From an uncultured Clostridia bacterium (GTDB lineage Bacteria; Bacillota; Clostridia; Oscillospirales; CAG-272), in the NCBI GenBank assembly GCA_944384585.1, contig CALWTY010000023.1, forward strand, positions 1 through 36,579: a stretch of 36,579 nt of DNA, written 5' to 3'. Positions 15,034 through 24,223 of this stretch are shown piece by piece. How positions within the stretch are numbered: the stretch's first letter is position 1; each line of letters begins with the position of its first letter. The notes beneath the pieces are model-generated. The model did not search any database. It was not told the origin of the DNA and saw nothing but the letters and a program-made list of their open reading frames with translations. The position numbers and the translations under genes were made by a program.

Positions 15034-16269
15034 TCAGCCGGGAATCCCGTTCTGCCGCAGAGCCGCATTTGCCGCGCAGACGGCGGTCGAGAAGGCGATC
15101 TGCAGATTGAAGCCGCCGGTAAAGCCGTTGACGTCGAGGATCTCGCCGGCAAAATACAGGCCGCGGACCAGCTTTGACTCCATGGTCTTCGGGTTGATCT
15201 CGTTCACGGCGACACCGCCCCGGGTGATAATCGCTTCGTCGATCGGGCGGAAGCGGGAGAGTCGGACGGGAAAGGATTTCAGGAGCGAGATGATCCGCCG
15301 CCGCTCCTCCTTCGTGATGGAGTTGACCTTCCTGGCGGGAGGAATGCCGGTTTTGGCGACAAAGACGGGGATCAGCTTCGAGGGGAGCAGCGCGCCGAGA
15401 GAATTGGAAAAATCGCGGTTGAGATTCTTTGAAAAATCCGAGAGGAGGCGGGTATCCAGCGTTTTTTCGTCGAGCGCGGGCTTGAGATCGATCAGAAGGG
15501 TATAACGGTCGGGGGCAAGATCGGGGATCATCGAAGAGGCCGACAGGATCATCGGCCCGGTCACCCCGTAGTGCGTGAACATCATCTCTCCGAAATCGGA
15601 ATAGCGGACCTTGCCGTTCCGATCGACGATCGAGGCGGCGACGTTGCGGAGCGAAAGTCCCTGCAGCTCGGCGCAGAAGCGGTCGGGTGAGACTATCGGC
15701 ACCAGGGAGGGGATCAGCTCCGTGATGGTATGTCCCAGCTGCGCCGCCATGCGGTAGCCGTCTCCGTCCGAGCCGGTGGCGGGGTAGGAGAGACCGCCGG
15801 TGCAGAGAATGACGGCGTCAAAGGCCTCCTCCCTTCCGCCTGCCCGAAGGCCGCGGATTGAGCCATCCGACGCGAGAAGCCCGGTGACCCGTGCGAAGCG
15901 GACGTGCCCCTCCACGGCGGTTCTGAGGACGCGGACGATGTCGCCCGCCCGATCGGAGACCGGGAAGACGCGGTTGCCCCGCTCGGTCTTGAGGGGGACG
16001 CCCCGCTCCTCGAAGAAGCGCATGACGTCGCGGCAGGAAAAGGCGCTGACCGCGGAATAGAGGAACCGGGGGTTGGCGGGGACGTTCTCCATGAATTCCG
16101 GAAGGCTGCAGTTGTTGGTCAGATTGCAGCGCCCCTTGCCGGTGATGGCCAGCTTTTTGCCGAGGCGATCGTTCCGTTCAAACAGGGTGACGTCGGCATT
16201 TTCTTCAATCAGGCGGGCGGCCGCCATCATGCCGGCCGCGCCGCCGCCGACGACGGCGATCTTCTTCAT
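15034..16269 (-). CDS. HI0933/YhiN-family FAD-dependent oxidoreductase
   Basis: The 411-aa product begins with a Rossmann FAD-binding motif (VVGGGAAGMMAA, about residues 6-17), followed by FERNDRLGKKLAITGKGRCN, which is diagnostic of the HI0933-like flavoprotein family often annotated aminoacetone oxidase-like. A second FAD motif, the GLYFAGEILDVNGFTGGFNLQ region, lies near the C-terminus. The physiological substrate is not known. The start at 16269 is preceded by AAAGGAG; an upstream in-frame ATG at 16314 is inside the end of the RpiR gene and has no ribosome site. It lies 41 bp downstream of the RpiR-type gene on the same strand, so they probably share a transcript. Confidence 0.9.
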   Translation of the reverse strand: MKKIAVVGGGAAGMMAAARLIEENADVTLFERNDRLGKKLAITGKGRCNLTNNCSLPEFMENVPANPRFLYSAVSAFSCRDVMRFFEERGVPLKTERGNRVFPVSDRAGDIVRVLRTAVEGHVRFARVTGLLASDGSIRGLRAGGREEAFDAVILCTGGLSYPATGSDGDGYRMAAQLGHTITELIPSLVPIVSPDRFCAELQGLSLRNVAASIVDRNGKVRYSDFGEMMFTHYGVTGPMILSASSMIPDLAPDRYTLLIDLKPALDEKTLDTRLLSDFSKNLNRDFSNSLGALLPSKLIPVFVAKTGIPPARKVNSITKEERRRIISLLKSFPVRLSRFRPIDEAIITRGGVAVNEINPKTMESKLVRGLYFAGEILDVNGFTGGFNLQIAFSTAVCAANAALRQNGIPG

Positions 16270-16310
16270 GTCGGACTCCTTTCCGGCCGAAGAGGGCGCT
16301 TCAAGCGCCC

Positions 16311-17174
16311 TCACAGCTTATCCTTGTCGTAGACGTCGTATTCGTCCCAGATTTTTTCAAGACGGCTGAAGACGCCCTCCAGCTCTGTCTGCTTCCGCCG
16401 GGAGACCGCCACGATCAGCGCGTCGATGATGCTAAGCGGCGCGACCAGCGAGTCGACGAAGGAGGCCATGTCGCTCTTGGCGTAGAGGCGGAAATCGGCA
16501 TAGGGTGCGATGGGGGAGCGGTCGCTGTCGGTCAGGGTGATGATCTGCGCCTTCTGGGAGCGGGCATACTCCACGGCGTTGATGATGCGCTTGGAATAGC
16601 GGGGGAAGCTGATGGCGATCACCACGTCGCGCTCCGAGACCCGCAGCAGCTGCTCGAAGATCTCGCTGCCGCTCGTTGTCTGGAGCAGGGAGACACGCTC
16701 GAACATGAACCGGAAGTTGAAGGCGAGGAAATTGGCAAGAAACGCGGAGCTTCTCATGCCGATGATATAGATCTTCCGCGATTCCATCAGCGCGTCGACG
16801 GCGCCGGTGAAATCCCGACGGCTCACCCCCTCCAGCGTGGCCCGGATCTTGGAAATATCGGAATTCAGAACGCTTTCCAGCACATCCCCGCCGCCGATCC
16901 GATCGTTTGTGACCTCCATCCGCTGAACGGGGGTCAGCTTCATGCGGATCAGCTCCTGCAGCGCCGTTTGCAGCTCGGGATATCCCTCAAAGCCGAGCGC
17001 CGAGGCGAAGCGGACGACGGTGGATTCGCTGACGCCGGTCACCTCTCCCAGACGGGAGGCCGTCATGAAGGCTGCCTTGTCATAATTGGCGATCAGATAT
17101 CTGCCGATCGCCCGCTGTCCCTTGGAAAACTCCGGGACGCGGTCTCTGATTCGTTCGAGAAGATCGTTTTTCAT
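16311..17174 (-). CDS. RpiR/MurR-family transcriptional regulator
   Basis: The 287-aa protein has an N-terminal HTH_6 domain (about 1-77, with SKGQRAIGRYLIANYDKAAFMTA and GVSESTVVRFASALGF) and a C-terminal SIS sugar-phosphate-binding domain (about 120-260, including IIGMRSSAFLANFLAFNF and ISFPRYSKR). RpiR proteins usually sense a phosphosugar and control sugar or amino-sugar genes. No sugar genes are adjacent, so its target is unclear. ATG 17174 is chosen because it matches family starts; an ATG at 17189, five codons earlier, sits after a GGAGGAG 14 nt away and cannot be excluded. It has a consensus promoter and a leader of about 160 nt. Confidence 0.9.
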   Translation of the reverse strand: MKNDLLERIRDRVPEFSKGQRAIGRYLIANYDKAAFMTASRLGEVTGVSESTVVRFASALGFEGYPELQTALQELIRMKLTPVQRMEVTNDRIGGGDVLESVLNSDISKIRATLEGVSRRDFTGAVDALMESRKIYIIGMRSSAFLANFLAFNFRFMFERVSLLQTTSGSEIFEQLLRVSERDVVIAISFPRYSKRIINAVEYARSQKAQIITLTDSDRSPIAPYADFRLYAKSDMASFVDSLVAPLSIIDALIVAVSRRKQTELEGVFSRLEKIWDEYDVYDKDKL

Positions 17175-17341
17175 GCTTCCTGCTCTCATCGCAAGGCGAT
17201 GAAGCTCCTCCGTTTGCTCTGATGATTATGAATCGGGGAAGGGCGCTTCCTGCAAAATAACGGCGCGGATTCCCGCAAAACTGCGTAAAATACGGGATAT
17301 GCAGGGAGAGCCCGCACATCCTTCAAAATCGTTACATTATG

Positions 17342-17370
17342 ATTATATGGCGAAAAGGCGCGTTTGTCAA
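17342..17370 (-). promoter_or_regulatory. Consensus sigma-A promoter of the RpiR-flavoprotein operon
   Basis: On the minus strand TTGACA (17365-17370), a 17-bp spacer and TATAAT (17342-17347) match both consensus hexamers. Confidence 0.85.
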
Positions 17371-17593
17371 GGGCATGGCGCAAATATTCATCAAACGGAC
17401 ACAATCAGAAGGCGCGCACTCCTGCAAACGGAACGCAGAACCGCGGGCCGGAGAGCCGCTGCGCCGCAGAGCAGTTGCCCCGCCGCGGTTGCGTCGGGAT
17501 CGTGAAGACGGCGTTCGCCGCGCTTCCGCGCCGCCCCTTCGCAGCGGCAGAGCGGGGTTTTTTTAAACTTTTTCCGAAATTCGGCATCGGCTC
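17371..17593. other. GC-rich gap between divergent promoters
   Basis: This stretch separates the RpiR promoter from the cysE promoter. It ends with a T7 run (about 17559-17565) after a weak CCCC/GGGG pairing that resembles a terminator, but no upstream plus-strand gene exists. I find no T-box leader or other riboswitch; the cysE 5' UTR is only about 50 nt. Confidence 0.45.
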
Positions 17594-17622
17594 TTTACAA
17601 ATGCCGTAAAATATATTATAAT
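17594..17622 (+). promoter_or_regulatory. Sigma-A promoter of cysE-cysS
   Basis: TTTACA (17594-17599), a 17-bp spacer and TATAAT (17617-17622) lie 56 bp before the cysE ATG. Confidence 0.85.
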
Positions 17623-17678
17623 CATTCTGTATCGGTCTGCCCGACGGACCGATAACTTTCATATCGGGAGAAACCGCC

Positions 17679-18353
17679 ATGAACAGAGCAGAAAAGCTCG
17701 CTTTGATCACATATAAAAGCATCCGGCAGGAGATCGCCTCGATCCGGGAGCGAGATCCCGCGGCGGACAGCGCGCTGGAGGTGGCGCTGCTGTATTCCGG
17801 CTTTCACGCGGTGCTGGCCTATCGCATCGCACACCTCCTTCATGTGAGAGGGCATATCCTCTCGGCAAGGATTATCAGCCAGACGGCAAAATTCTTCACC
17901 GGCATCGAGATTCACCCCGGCGCCAAGATCGGCAAGGGGCTTTTCATCGACCACGGCAGCGGCGTCGTGATCGGAGAGACCGCCGAGATCGGGGATCACT
18001 GCACGCTGTACCAGGGAGTGACCCTCGGCGGAACAGGGAAGGATCTCGGCAAGCGCCACCCGACCCTCGGCAACAACGTGATGATCGGCGCGGGCGCGAA
18101 GGTGCTGGGGCCCTTCAAGATCGGGGACAATTCCAAGATCGCCTCCAATGCCGTCGTGCTGTCGGCCGTGCCCCCGAATTCCACGGCGGTAGGGATTCCC
18201 GCCCGGGTGGTCAAGACCGACAACAAACGGGTCGATCTTGATCAGGTGCATATGCCGGACCCCCTCTCGCAGGAGCTTTGCCGTCTGCAGCATCGGGTCG
18301 ATCTGCTGGAAAAAAGACTTTCAGAATGGGAAAACGGAGACAAGGAAACATGA
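17679..18353 (+). CDS. cysE: Serine O-acetyltransferase
   Basis: The 224-aa protein transfers acetyl from acetyl-CoA to L-serine to give O-acetylserine, the first step of cysteine synthesis. It is the shorter EpsC/CysE type. The N-terminal helical part (about 1-70) is followed by a left-handed beta-helix of hexapeptide repeats (about 75-190) with the active-site segment HGSGVVIGETAEIGDH and the glycine-rich GVTLGGTGK. It overlaps cysS by 4 bp (ATGA), so cysteine synthesis and its use for tRNA charging are produced together, an arrangement seen in other Bacillota. The start has GGGAGAAACC upstream. Confidence 0.95.
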   Translation: MNRAEKLALITYKSIRQEIASIRERDPAADSALEVALLYSGFHAVLAYRIAHLLHVRGHILSARIISQTAKFFTGIEIHPGAKIGKGLFIDHGSGVVIGETAEIGDHCTLYQGVTLGGTGKDLGKRHPTLGNNVMIGAGAKVLGPFKIGDNSKIASNAVVLSAVPPNSTAVGIPARVVKTDNKRVDLDQVHMPDPLSQELCRLQHRVDLLEKRLSEWENGDKET

Positions 18354-19756
18354 AGCTGTACAATACCCTGACAAGAAGCAAGGATGAGTTTCTGCCAAAC
18401 GAGCCGGGCAAGGTGAAGATCTACACCTGCGGTCCGACCGTTTATCATTTCGCGCATATCGGCAACCTGCGCACCTATATCATGGAGGATGTGCTGGTGC
18501 GGGCGCTCGAATATCTCGGCTACGACGTGCTGCGGGTCATGAACATCACCGACGTCGGACACCTTTCGGGTGACTCCGACGACGGGGAGGATAAAATGCT
18601 CAGCGGCGCGAAGCGTGAGCATAAATCGGTGATGGAGATCGCAAAATATTATACCGACGCCTTTTTCCGCGACTGCGAGGCGCTGAAGCTCCGCCGCCCC
18701 GACGTCGTCCGCCCCGCCACCGAATGCATCCCCGATTTCATTGCGATGATCGAAAAGCTGCTGGCGGACGGTTACGCCTATGTTTCGGGAGGAAACGTTT
18801 ATTTCGATATCTCGAAGCTCGATAAATACTATGTCTTCGGGGAGCATGAGGCGGAAAATCTCGAGGTCGGCGTCCGGGAGGGCGTCGGAGAGGATGTCAA
18901 TAAGCGCAACCCCGCCGACTTCGCCCTCTGGTTCACCAAATCGAAGTTCGACGACCAGGAGCTGAAGTGGGAGAGCCCGTGGGGGCTTGGATATCCCGGC
19001 TGGCATATCGAATGCTCCGCGATCTCCCTCAAGTACTGCGGAGAGTATCTGGACATCCACTGCGGCGGAGTCGACAATGCCTTCCCGCATCATACCAACG
19101 AGATCGCGCAGTCGGAGGCCTACCTCGGTCACAAGTGGTGCAGCTTCTGGTTTCATGTCCTCCATCTCAACACCGCAAGCGGGAAAATGTCGAAATCGAA
19201 GGGGGAATTCCTCACCCTCAGTCTGCTGAAGGAAAAGGGCTACGACCCGATGGCATACCGCTTCTTCTGCCTGCTCTCGCATTACCGCAAGCCTCTCGTT
19301 TTTTCCTACGAGGCGCTGGATAACGCCGTTTCGGCGTACGGAAAGCTGCGGGCGCGCTGCGCGGCGCTTCCCTCGGGAGGCGATTGCACGGGAGAGACAG
19401 CGGGGGCGCTCCGCGCCTCCTTTACCGCGGCGCTGGAAAACGATCTCAATACCTCCCTCGCCCTGACCGCTGTCTACGACGTGCTGAAGTCCGGGCTTGC
19501 CGATGCCGATAAGCGCGCGCTGATCGAGGAGTTTGACCGCGTTCTTGCGCTGGGTCTGACCGATCCTCTCCCGTCAGAGAAGGAACCCTCCGGGGAGGAG
19601 GACGGCGAGGACGCCGAGATCCGTCGTCAGATCGCCCTCCGCGCCGCCGCGAAAAAGGAAAAGAATTACGCCGAGGCCGACCGCATCCGGAACGAGCTGG
19701 CGGCAAGGGGCATCACCCTGATCGATACCCCGCAGGGGACGACCTATCAGAGATAA
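18350..19756 (+). CDS. cysS: Cysteinyl-tRNA synthetase
   Basis: The 468-aa class I synthetase charges tRNA-Cys. Visible signatures are YTCGPTVY (zinc and active-site Cys), HIGN for the HIGH motif (about 37-40), the zinc-binding segment WHIECSA and GGVDNAFPHHTNEIAQSEA, and KMSKS (about 281-285). The tail ends with a helical DALR-type domain. ATG 18350 was chosen over upstream in-frame ATGs (18278, 18326) because it gives the family N-terminus MKLYNTLTR, follows AAGGAA, and overlaps the cysE stop. Confidence 0.97.
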   Translation: MKLYNTLTRSKDEFLPNEPGKVKIYTCGPTVYHFAHIGNLRTYIMEDVLVRALEYLGYDVLRVMNITDVGHLSGDSDDGEDKMLSGAKREHKSVMEIAKYYTDAFFRDCEALKLRRPDVVRPATECIPDFIAMIEKLLADGYAYVSGGNVYFDISKLDKYYVFGEHEAENLEVGVREGVGEDVNKRNPADFALWFTKSKFDDQELKWESPWGLGYPGWHIECSAISLKYCGEYLDIHCGGVDNAFPHHTNEIAQSEAYLGHKWCSFWFHVLHLNTASGKMSKSKGEFLTLSLLKEKGYDPMAYRFFCLLSHYRKPLVFSYEALDNAVSAYGKLRARCAALPSGGDCTGETAGALRASFTAALENDLNTSLALTAVYDVLKSGLADADKRALIEEFDRVLALGLTDPLPSEKEPSGEEDGEDAEIRRQIALRAAAKKEKNYAEADRIRNELAARGITLIDTPQGTTYQR

Positions 19757-19817
19757 ACACGGTTTCGCCGCAGCGCCTGCCGGCATGACGCCGTCGGCGG
19801 AACGGAAGGAAGGATCT

Positions 19818-21293
19818 ATGAAAATCAAGAGCTTGCTGGCGCCGCTTCTGTCGCTGCCGATGATTCTCGCCTCCTGCGGGATCATCACGATCAATCGGGG
19901 CGGGGCGGAGAGCGAAACCTCCGCCGAAAGCGAGATCAGCCTCCCGACTTATCGGCCGGGGGAATATCCCGTCGCCACCGAAACCGACGGGCTTCAGATC
20001 GCGCAGGACAGGCTGTCGGGCCTCCCCGACGCCGATCTTGAGGGGCAATCGGTCTTCTTCGCCGCGGCGACGGAGACGGGGGCGCTCTTCGGGAGCGAGG
20101 AGGGGATTTATTCGCAGGCGGTTCTGAAGCGGAATCAGCTCGTCGACGAAAAATACAACACCCGCATCCTGATCCTGCGTGAGAACAGCGAGGTGCTGCG
20201 CGACAAGGTGCGCGCCGCCGATCGGGCGGAGGAGTATTACGCGGACTTTGTCGTTCTGCCCTATGTCGGGGTGGGCGGGTATTACGCCGACGGCTATCTG
20301 CGGAATCTCAGCTCCCTTTCCTTTGCCGAGCTTGATGACGAATGCTATGACGGCGAGGCGATGGCGCAGCTTACCTTCGGAGGCTTTGTTGCCGGTGCGG
20401 TGGGGGATGCAACCGACCAGCCGGAGCATTACGCCTGTCTCTTTTTCAATAAAACCCTGGCCGGACGCCTCGGCACGGCGCTTGACTATCGGAGCATTTA
20501 CGACGGGGAATTCACCTGGGAGAGCCTGCTGACGCTTCTCAAAACGATGCCGGAGGGGACGATTTCCCTCGTCGGGGACGACGGGGAGCAGGTGATTTCC
20601 GACGCCTTTTTCTCGACGGGACAGACATATCTTGCGTCCGACGGGGAGGGCGGGCTGCACCTTGCCTGCGATACCGAGGCCTCGGTATCGCTCATCGGCG
20701 TGCTGAAGCAGCTTCTGCCGATGCTCCGTTCCGAGGCGAAGATCGGGGCGGGAACGGCTGCCTCCGGCGAGACCGAGGCGGAGACGGCCACCCTGAAGGG
20801 ACGGGAGATTTTCCTTGCCGGGGAAGCGGCGGTCTGCTTCGGGAATCTCGGCATGATGAGCGAGCTTGCCAACTGCGGCTTCCGCTGGGAGGCACTTCCG
20901 CTTCCCAAACTCAGTGCCGACGAGCCGGTCTACAGCACGGCGGTCACCGACCGCGCGCCGGTCATCACGGCGCTGGCATCGGCGGAGAATGTCGATACCG
21001 TCGGATATGTCCTGAGGGCGCTCCATACCGCCTCCTTCGGCTATGTCCGCTATGAATTTTACCGTTATGCCGAGGCAGAGGCCGTCACCGGCGTCAATAC
21101 GCTCGATATGATCGACCTGATCTGCGAAAATCCGGTCTACGACCATGCCTCCATGTTCGGAGGCGCGTATGCGGGGCTGCGCAACGGAACGACCGGCGCC
21201 TTCCTCTCGGCCGTGCAGGGGGAGCGCGACTTCAGCTACTATCTGTCCCGCAACGTCTCGCGTCTGAACAGCTACCTGAACGGGCTGAAATGA
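19818..21293 (+). CDS. Lipoprotein resembling an extracellular solute-binding protein
   Basis: The 491-aa protein has a lipoprotein signal peptide with lipobox LASC (17-20), so it should be lipidated at C20 and held on the outer face of the membrane. A Ser/Glu-rich linker (about 30-50) leads to an alpha/beta domain resembling ABC solute-binding proteins (KYNTRILIL, FFNKTLAGRLG, DGEFTWESLL). No permease or ATPase is nearby, so any transport partner is elsewhere or it has another role. The start at 19818 follows GGAAGGAAGG; an in-frame ATG at 19785 lacks such a site. It lies 61 bp after cysS and may be read through from it. Confidence 0.75.
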   Translation: MKIKSLLAPLLSLPMILASCGIITINRGGAESETSAESEISLPTYRPGEYPVATETDGLQIAQDRLSGLPDADLEGQSVFFAAATETGALFGSEEGIYSQAVLKRNQLVDEKYNTRILILRENSEVLRDKVRAADRAEEYYADFVVLPYVGVGGYYADGYLRNLSSLSFAELDDECYDGEAMAQLTFGGFVAGAVGDATDQPEHYACLFFNKTLAGRLGTALDYRSIYDGEFTWESLLTLLKTMPEGTISLVGDDGEQVISDAFFSTGQTYLASDGEGGLHLACDTEASVSLIGVLKQLLPMLRSEAKIGAGTAASGETEAETATLKGREIFLAGEAAVCFGNLGMMSELANCGFRWEALPLPKLSADEPVYSTAVTDRAPVITALASAENVDTVGYVLRALHTASFGYVRYEFYRYAEAEAVTGVNTLDMIDLICENPVYDHASMFGGAYAGLRNGTTGAFLSAVQGERDFSYYLSRNVSRLNSYLNGLK

Positions 21294-21326
21294 AATGTTA
21301 AATTTATATGAATACTCCGAATCCCG

Positions 21327-21355
21327 TTTACAAACGAGGGAATCTGTGGTATACT
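21327..21355 (+). promoter_or_regulatory. Sigma-A promoter of rpsO-pnp
   Basis: TTTACA (21327-21332), a 17-bp spacer and TATACT (21350-21355) are followed by a structured leader of about 100 nt, which could carry S15 feedback control as in other bacteria. Confidence 0.8.
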
Positions 21356-21461
21356 ATTCCCGTGCTGCGTTGTCCCGGCTCCCGGGGAAAGGGCTTGTTG
21401 CCGTGTCACCCGCCGGCTGCTGAGGCATACGTTTATTTTATGCAATGAGGTGAAAAGAATC

Positions 21462-21725
21462 ATGACAGCGGAAATCAAGAAGAGCATTATCGAAAAATAC
21501 GCCACTCACGAGGGAGATACCGGCTCGCCGGAGGTTCAGATCGCGATCCTGACATATCGGATCAACAATCTGACCGAGCATCTGAAGTCCAACGACAAGG
21601 ATCACCACAGCCGCCGCGGACTCCTCAAGATGGTCGGACACAGAAGAAATCTTCTGGGATATCTGATGAAGACCGATATCGCCAGATACCGCGCTATTAT
21701 TGAAAAGCTCGGAATCAGAAAGTAA
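21462..21725 (+). CDS. rpsO: 30S ribosomal protein S15
   Basis: The 87-aa product matches S15 in length and sequence ([20 protein letters not shown] segment, then [16 protein letters not shown] and LGIRK at the end). S15 binds the central domain of 16S rRNA early in 30S assembly. ATG 21462 was chosen over a GTG four codons upstream because GAGGTG (21446-21451) is properly spaced and the protein then begins MTAEIKK. pnp follows about 200 bp later, the conserved rpsO-pnp order. Confidence 0.97.
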   Translation: MTAEIKKSIIEKYATHEGDTGSPEVQIAILTYRINNLTEHLKSNDKDHHSRRGLLKMVGHRRNLLGYLMKTDIARYRAIIEKLGIRK

Positions 21726-21788
21726 GACCGGGCGGGGTACGGCGCATCCGCAAGAACCCCACCGGCCTGCCTGAGGCTCTTGAAGTGG

Positions 21789-21820
21789 GGAACCGAACCG
21801 AACAGGGTCGGTTCCTCATT
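21789..21820 (+). terminator. Hairpin between rpsO and pnp
   Basis: GGAACCGA.CC (from 21789) pairs with GGTCGGTTCC (to 21815), followed by TCATT. With no strong T tract it is more likely a partial terminator or RNA-processing site than a full stop. Hairpins in this interval process the rpsO-pnp mRNA in other bacteria. Confidence 0.5.
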
Positions 21821-21931
21821 CCTGCGTTTATCCCCCCGTGTACGGGAGGAGAAAACGATGAGAGCGGTAAAAAACGGCCGCCCCGCCGCGCGTGCGGGAC
21901 GGACGGGATGTTATAGATGGAGGAAGAAAGA

Positions 21932-24094
21932 ATGTTTGAAAATTACAAGGTATTTGAATACACGCTGGCGGGAAGACCGCTGAAGATCGAGACCGGCAAG
22001 CTCGCGGGTCTGGCAAACGGCTCCTGCCTGGTCAGATACGGCGACACCGCGATCCTCGCGACCGCCACGGCAAGCGCAAAGCCCCGCGACGGGATCGATT
22101 TCCTGCCCCTTTCGGTGGATTTCGAGGAAAGACAGTATTCTGTCGGAAAGATCCCCGGCGGCTACTTCAGACGGGAGGGAAAGCCCTCCGAAAAGGCGAT
22201 CCTCACCTCCCGTGTGATCGACCGCCCCATCCGTCCCCTTTTCCCGAAGGATCTGCGCAATGATATCGTGCTGAATCTGACGGTGATGTCGGTCGACAAC
22301 GACTGCTCTCCCGAAATCACCGCGATGATCGGCGCGTCGGTTGCCCTTTCGATCTCGGATATCCCGTGGAACGGCCCGATTGCCGGCGTTTTCGTCGGTC
22401 TTGTCGATGGGGAATATGTGATCAATCCCACCTCGGCGCAGCGGGAGAAGAGCCTGCTTGAGCTGACGGTCGCCGGTTCCGCCGCCAAGGTCGTCATGAT
22501 CGAGGCAGGCGCGAAGGAGGTCTCCGACGACGAGATGTTCGGCGCCATCATGCTGGCGCACGAGGAGATCAAAAACCTCGTTGCCTTCATCAACGGCATC
22601 GTCGCGGAGATCGGCAAGCCGAAGTTCAGCTACACCTCCTCCGAGTTCGATCACGAGATGTTCGACAAGGTCTTCGATTTCTGCGAGAAGGACGTGATGT
22701 TCGCCCTCGATACCGACGACAAGACCGTCCGCGACGAGAGAATGCTCCCGATCCGCGACGCCATCGTCGAGCGCTTTTCCGAGGAATATCCCGATATCGA
22801 AGCGAGAATGGAGGAGCTGATCTACAAGATCCAGAAAAAGATCGTCCGCCGCTGGCTGATCAACGATAAGAAACGGGTCGACGGCAGAAGAATGGACGAG
22901 ATCCGTCCCCTTTCCGCCGAAATCGACCTCCTCCCCAGAGCCCACGGCTCCGGTCTCTTCACCAGAGGACAGACCCAGGTGCTGACCGTCGCCACCCTCG
23001 GCACGCTCGGTGACCGTCAGATGCTCGACGGCATCGATGAGGAGGACTCCAAGCGCTATATGCATCATTACAATATGCCCGGATATTCCACCGGCGAGGC
23101 CAAGCCCGTCCGTTCTCCCGGCAGACGCGAGATCGGTCACGGGGCGCTGGCTGAGCGCTCGCTGGTGCCGGTCCTTCCCGATATCGAGGAGTTCCCGTAT
23201 GCCATCCGCTGCGTCTCGGAGGTGCTGTCCTCCAACGGCTCGACCTCGCAGGCATCGGTCTGCGGCTCGACGCTGGCGCTGATGGCGGCGGGCGTTCCGA
23301 TCAAGGCGCCGGTTGCCGGTATCTCCTGCGGTCTGATCACCGAGGAGGACGGGACATGGACCACCATGATCGATATTCAGGGACTTGAGGACTTCTACGG
23401 CGATATGGACTTCAAGGTCGCGGGTACGCACAAGGGCATCACGGCGATCCAGATGGATCTGAAGATCGACGGTCTGACCCCCGAAATCATCCGCGCCGCC
23501 CTTGAAACGACCCATAAGGGACGTGACTATATCATCGACGAGATTCTGCTCAAGGCCATCGCAGAGCCCAGACCCGAGGTTTCGGAGTATGCGCCCAAGA
23601 TGATCAGCATGAAGATCGATCCCGAGAAGATCGGGGACGTCATCGGCCCGAAGGGGAAGATCATCCAGAAGATCCAGGCCGAGACCGGCACCGAGATCAG
23701 CATCGAGGACGACGGTTCGATCTTTATCGCGGCGATCAAGCGCGACGGCGGATTGGCTGCCGAGGCTGCGATCCGCAACATCGTCTTTGAGCCGGAGGTC
23801 GGCGCTGTTTACGAGGGTACGGTCACCCGCATCATCCCGATCGGCGCATTCGTTGAATTCGCGCCCGGGAAGGAGGGGCTCGTTCATATCTCGAAGCTGG
23901 CGCATACCAGAGTCGAGAAGGTGGAGGATGTCTGCAATGTCGGGGACAGGATCGCCGTCAAGTTCCTCGGCGTTGACGAAAAGGGAAGACTGAATCTGTC
24001 GCATAAGGACACCCTGCCCAGACCCGAGGGGAAGGGCGACGGTGAGCCGGTCGAGCGTCCCCGCAGATCCTTCCGTCAGAGAAGAGAGCGCTGA
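21932..24094 (+). CDS. pnp: Polyribonucleotide nucleotidyltransferase (PNPase)
   Basis: The 720-aa enzyme degrades RNA 3' to 5' by phosphorolysis and acts in mRNA turnover. Domain order is as expected: the first RNase PH core (about 10-140), a helical linker, the second RNase PH core (about 310-545, with GQTQVLTVATLG and SNGSTSQASVCGS), a KH domain (IGPKGKIIQKIQAETG, about 570-585) and an S1 domain (about 620-690). The ATG at 21932 is used because GGAGGA (21919-21924) is seven bases upstream; the ATG at 21917 would itself include that site. Confidence 0.97.
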   Translation: MFENYKVFEYTLAGRPLKIETGKLAGLANGSCLVRYGDTAILATATASAKPRDGIDFLPLSVDFEERQYSVGKIPGGYFRREGKPSEKAILTSRVIDRPIRPLFPKDLRNDIVLNLTVMSVDNDCSPEITAMIGASVALSISDIPWNGPIAGVFVGLVDGEYVINPTSAQREKSLLELTVAGSAAKVVMIEAGAKEVSDDEMFGAIMLAHEEIKNLVAFINGIVAEIGKPKFSYTSSEFDHEMFDKVFDFCEKDVMFALDTDDKTVRDERMLPIRDAIVERFSEEYPDIEARMEELIYKIQKKIVRRWLINDKKRVDGRRMDEIRPLSAEIDLLPRAHGSGLFTRGQTQVLTVATLGTLGDRQMLDGIDEEDSKRYMHHYNMPGYSTGEAKPVRSPGRREIGHGALAERSLVPVLPDIEEFPYAIRCVSEVLSSNGSTSQASVCGSTLALMAAGVPIKAPVAGISCGLITEEDGTWTTMIDIQGLEDFYGDMDFKVAGTHKGITAIQMDLKIDGLTPEIIRAALETTHKGRDYIIDEILLKAIAEPRPEVSEYAPKMISMKIDPEKIGDVIGPKGKIIQKIQAETGTEISIEDDGSIFIAAIKRDGGLAAEAAIRNIVFEPEVGAVYEGTVTRIIPIGAFVEFAPGKEGLVHISKLAHTRVEKVEDVCNVGDRIAVKFLGVDEKGRLNLSHKDTLPRPEGKGDGEPVERPRRSFRQRRER

Positions 24095-24122
24095 TCGGTA
24101 TTCCGACCGGCGACCATAATGA

Positions 24123-24155
24123 GATGCGAGCCGTCGGACGGCTCGCATCGTTGTT
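24123..24155 (+). terminator. Terminator of rpsO-pnp
   Basis: A perfect GC-rich stem GATGCGAGCCG (24123-24133) with CGGCTCGCATC (24139-24149) is followed by GTTGTTT. Confidence 0.8.
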
Positions 24156-24223
24156 TAGGGAGGGGGATGACGCGGCAGGCTCCGGGCGGATGCCGGGAAA
24201 GGGAAAGGTACAGGAGGGAAAGG

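Noticed and set aside
17480..17570. Hairpin plus T7 run as an intrinsic terminator or small RNA
   Set aside because: The stem is weak and ambiguous and there is no upstream plus-strand gene or good promoter for it.
17629..17678. T-box riboswitch upstream of cysE-cysS
   Set aside because: The promoter leaves only about 50 nt of leader, too short for a T-box, and no specifier or T-box sequence is visible.
17622..19282. Minus-strand frames opposite cysE and cysS
   Set aside because: Both sense genes carry full catalytic motifs and a 4-bp operon overlap; the antisense frames have no such support.
21911..24148. Long minus-strand open frame (745 codons) opposite pnp
   Set aside because: Antisense to a complete PNPase gene, with no recognisable domain; a shadow caused by GC-rich codon use.
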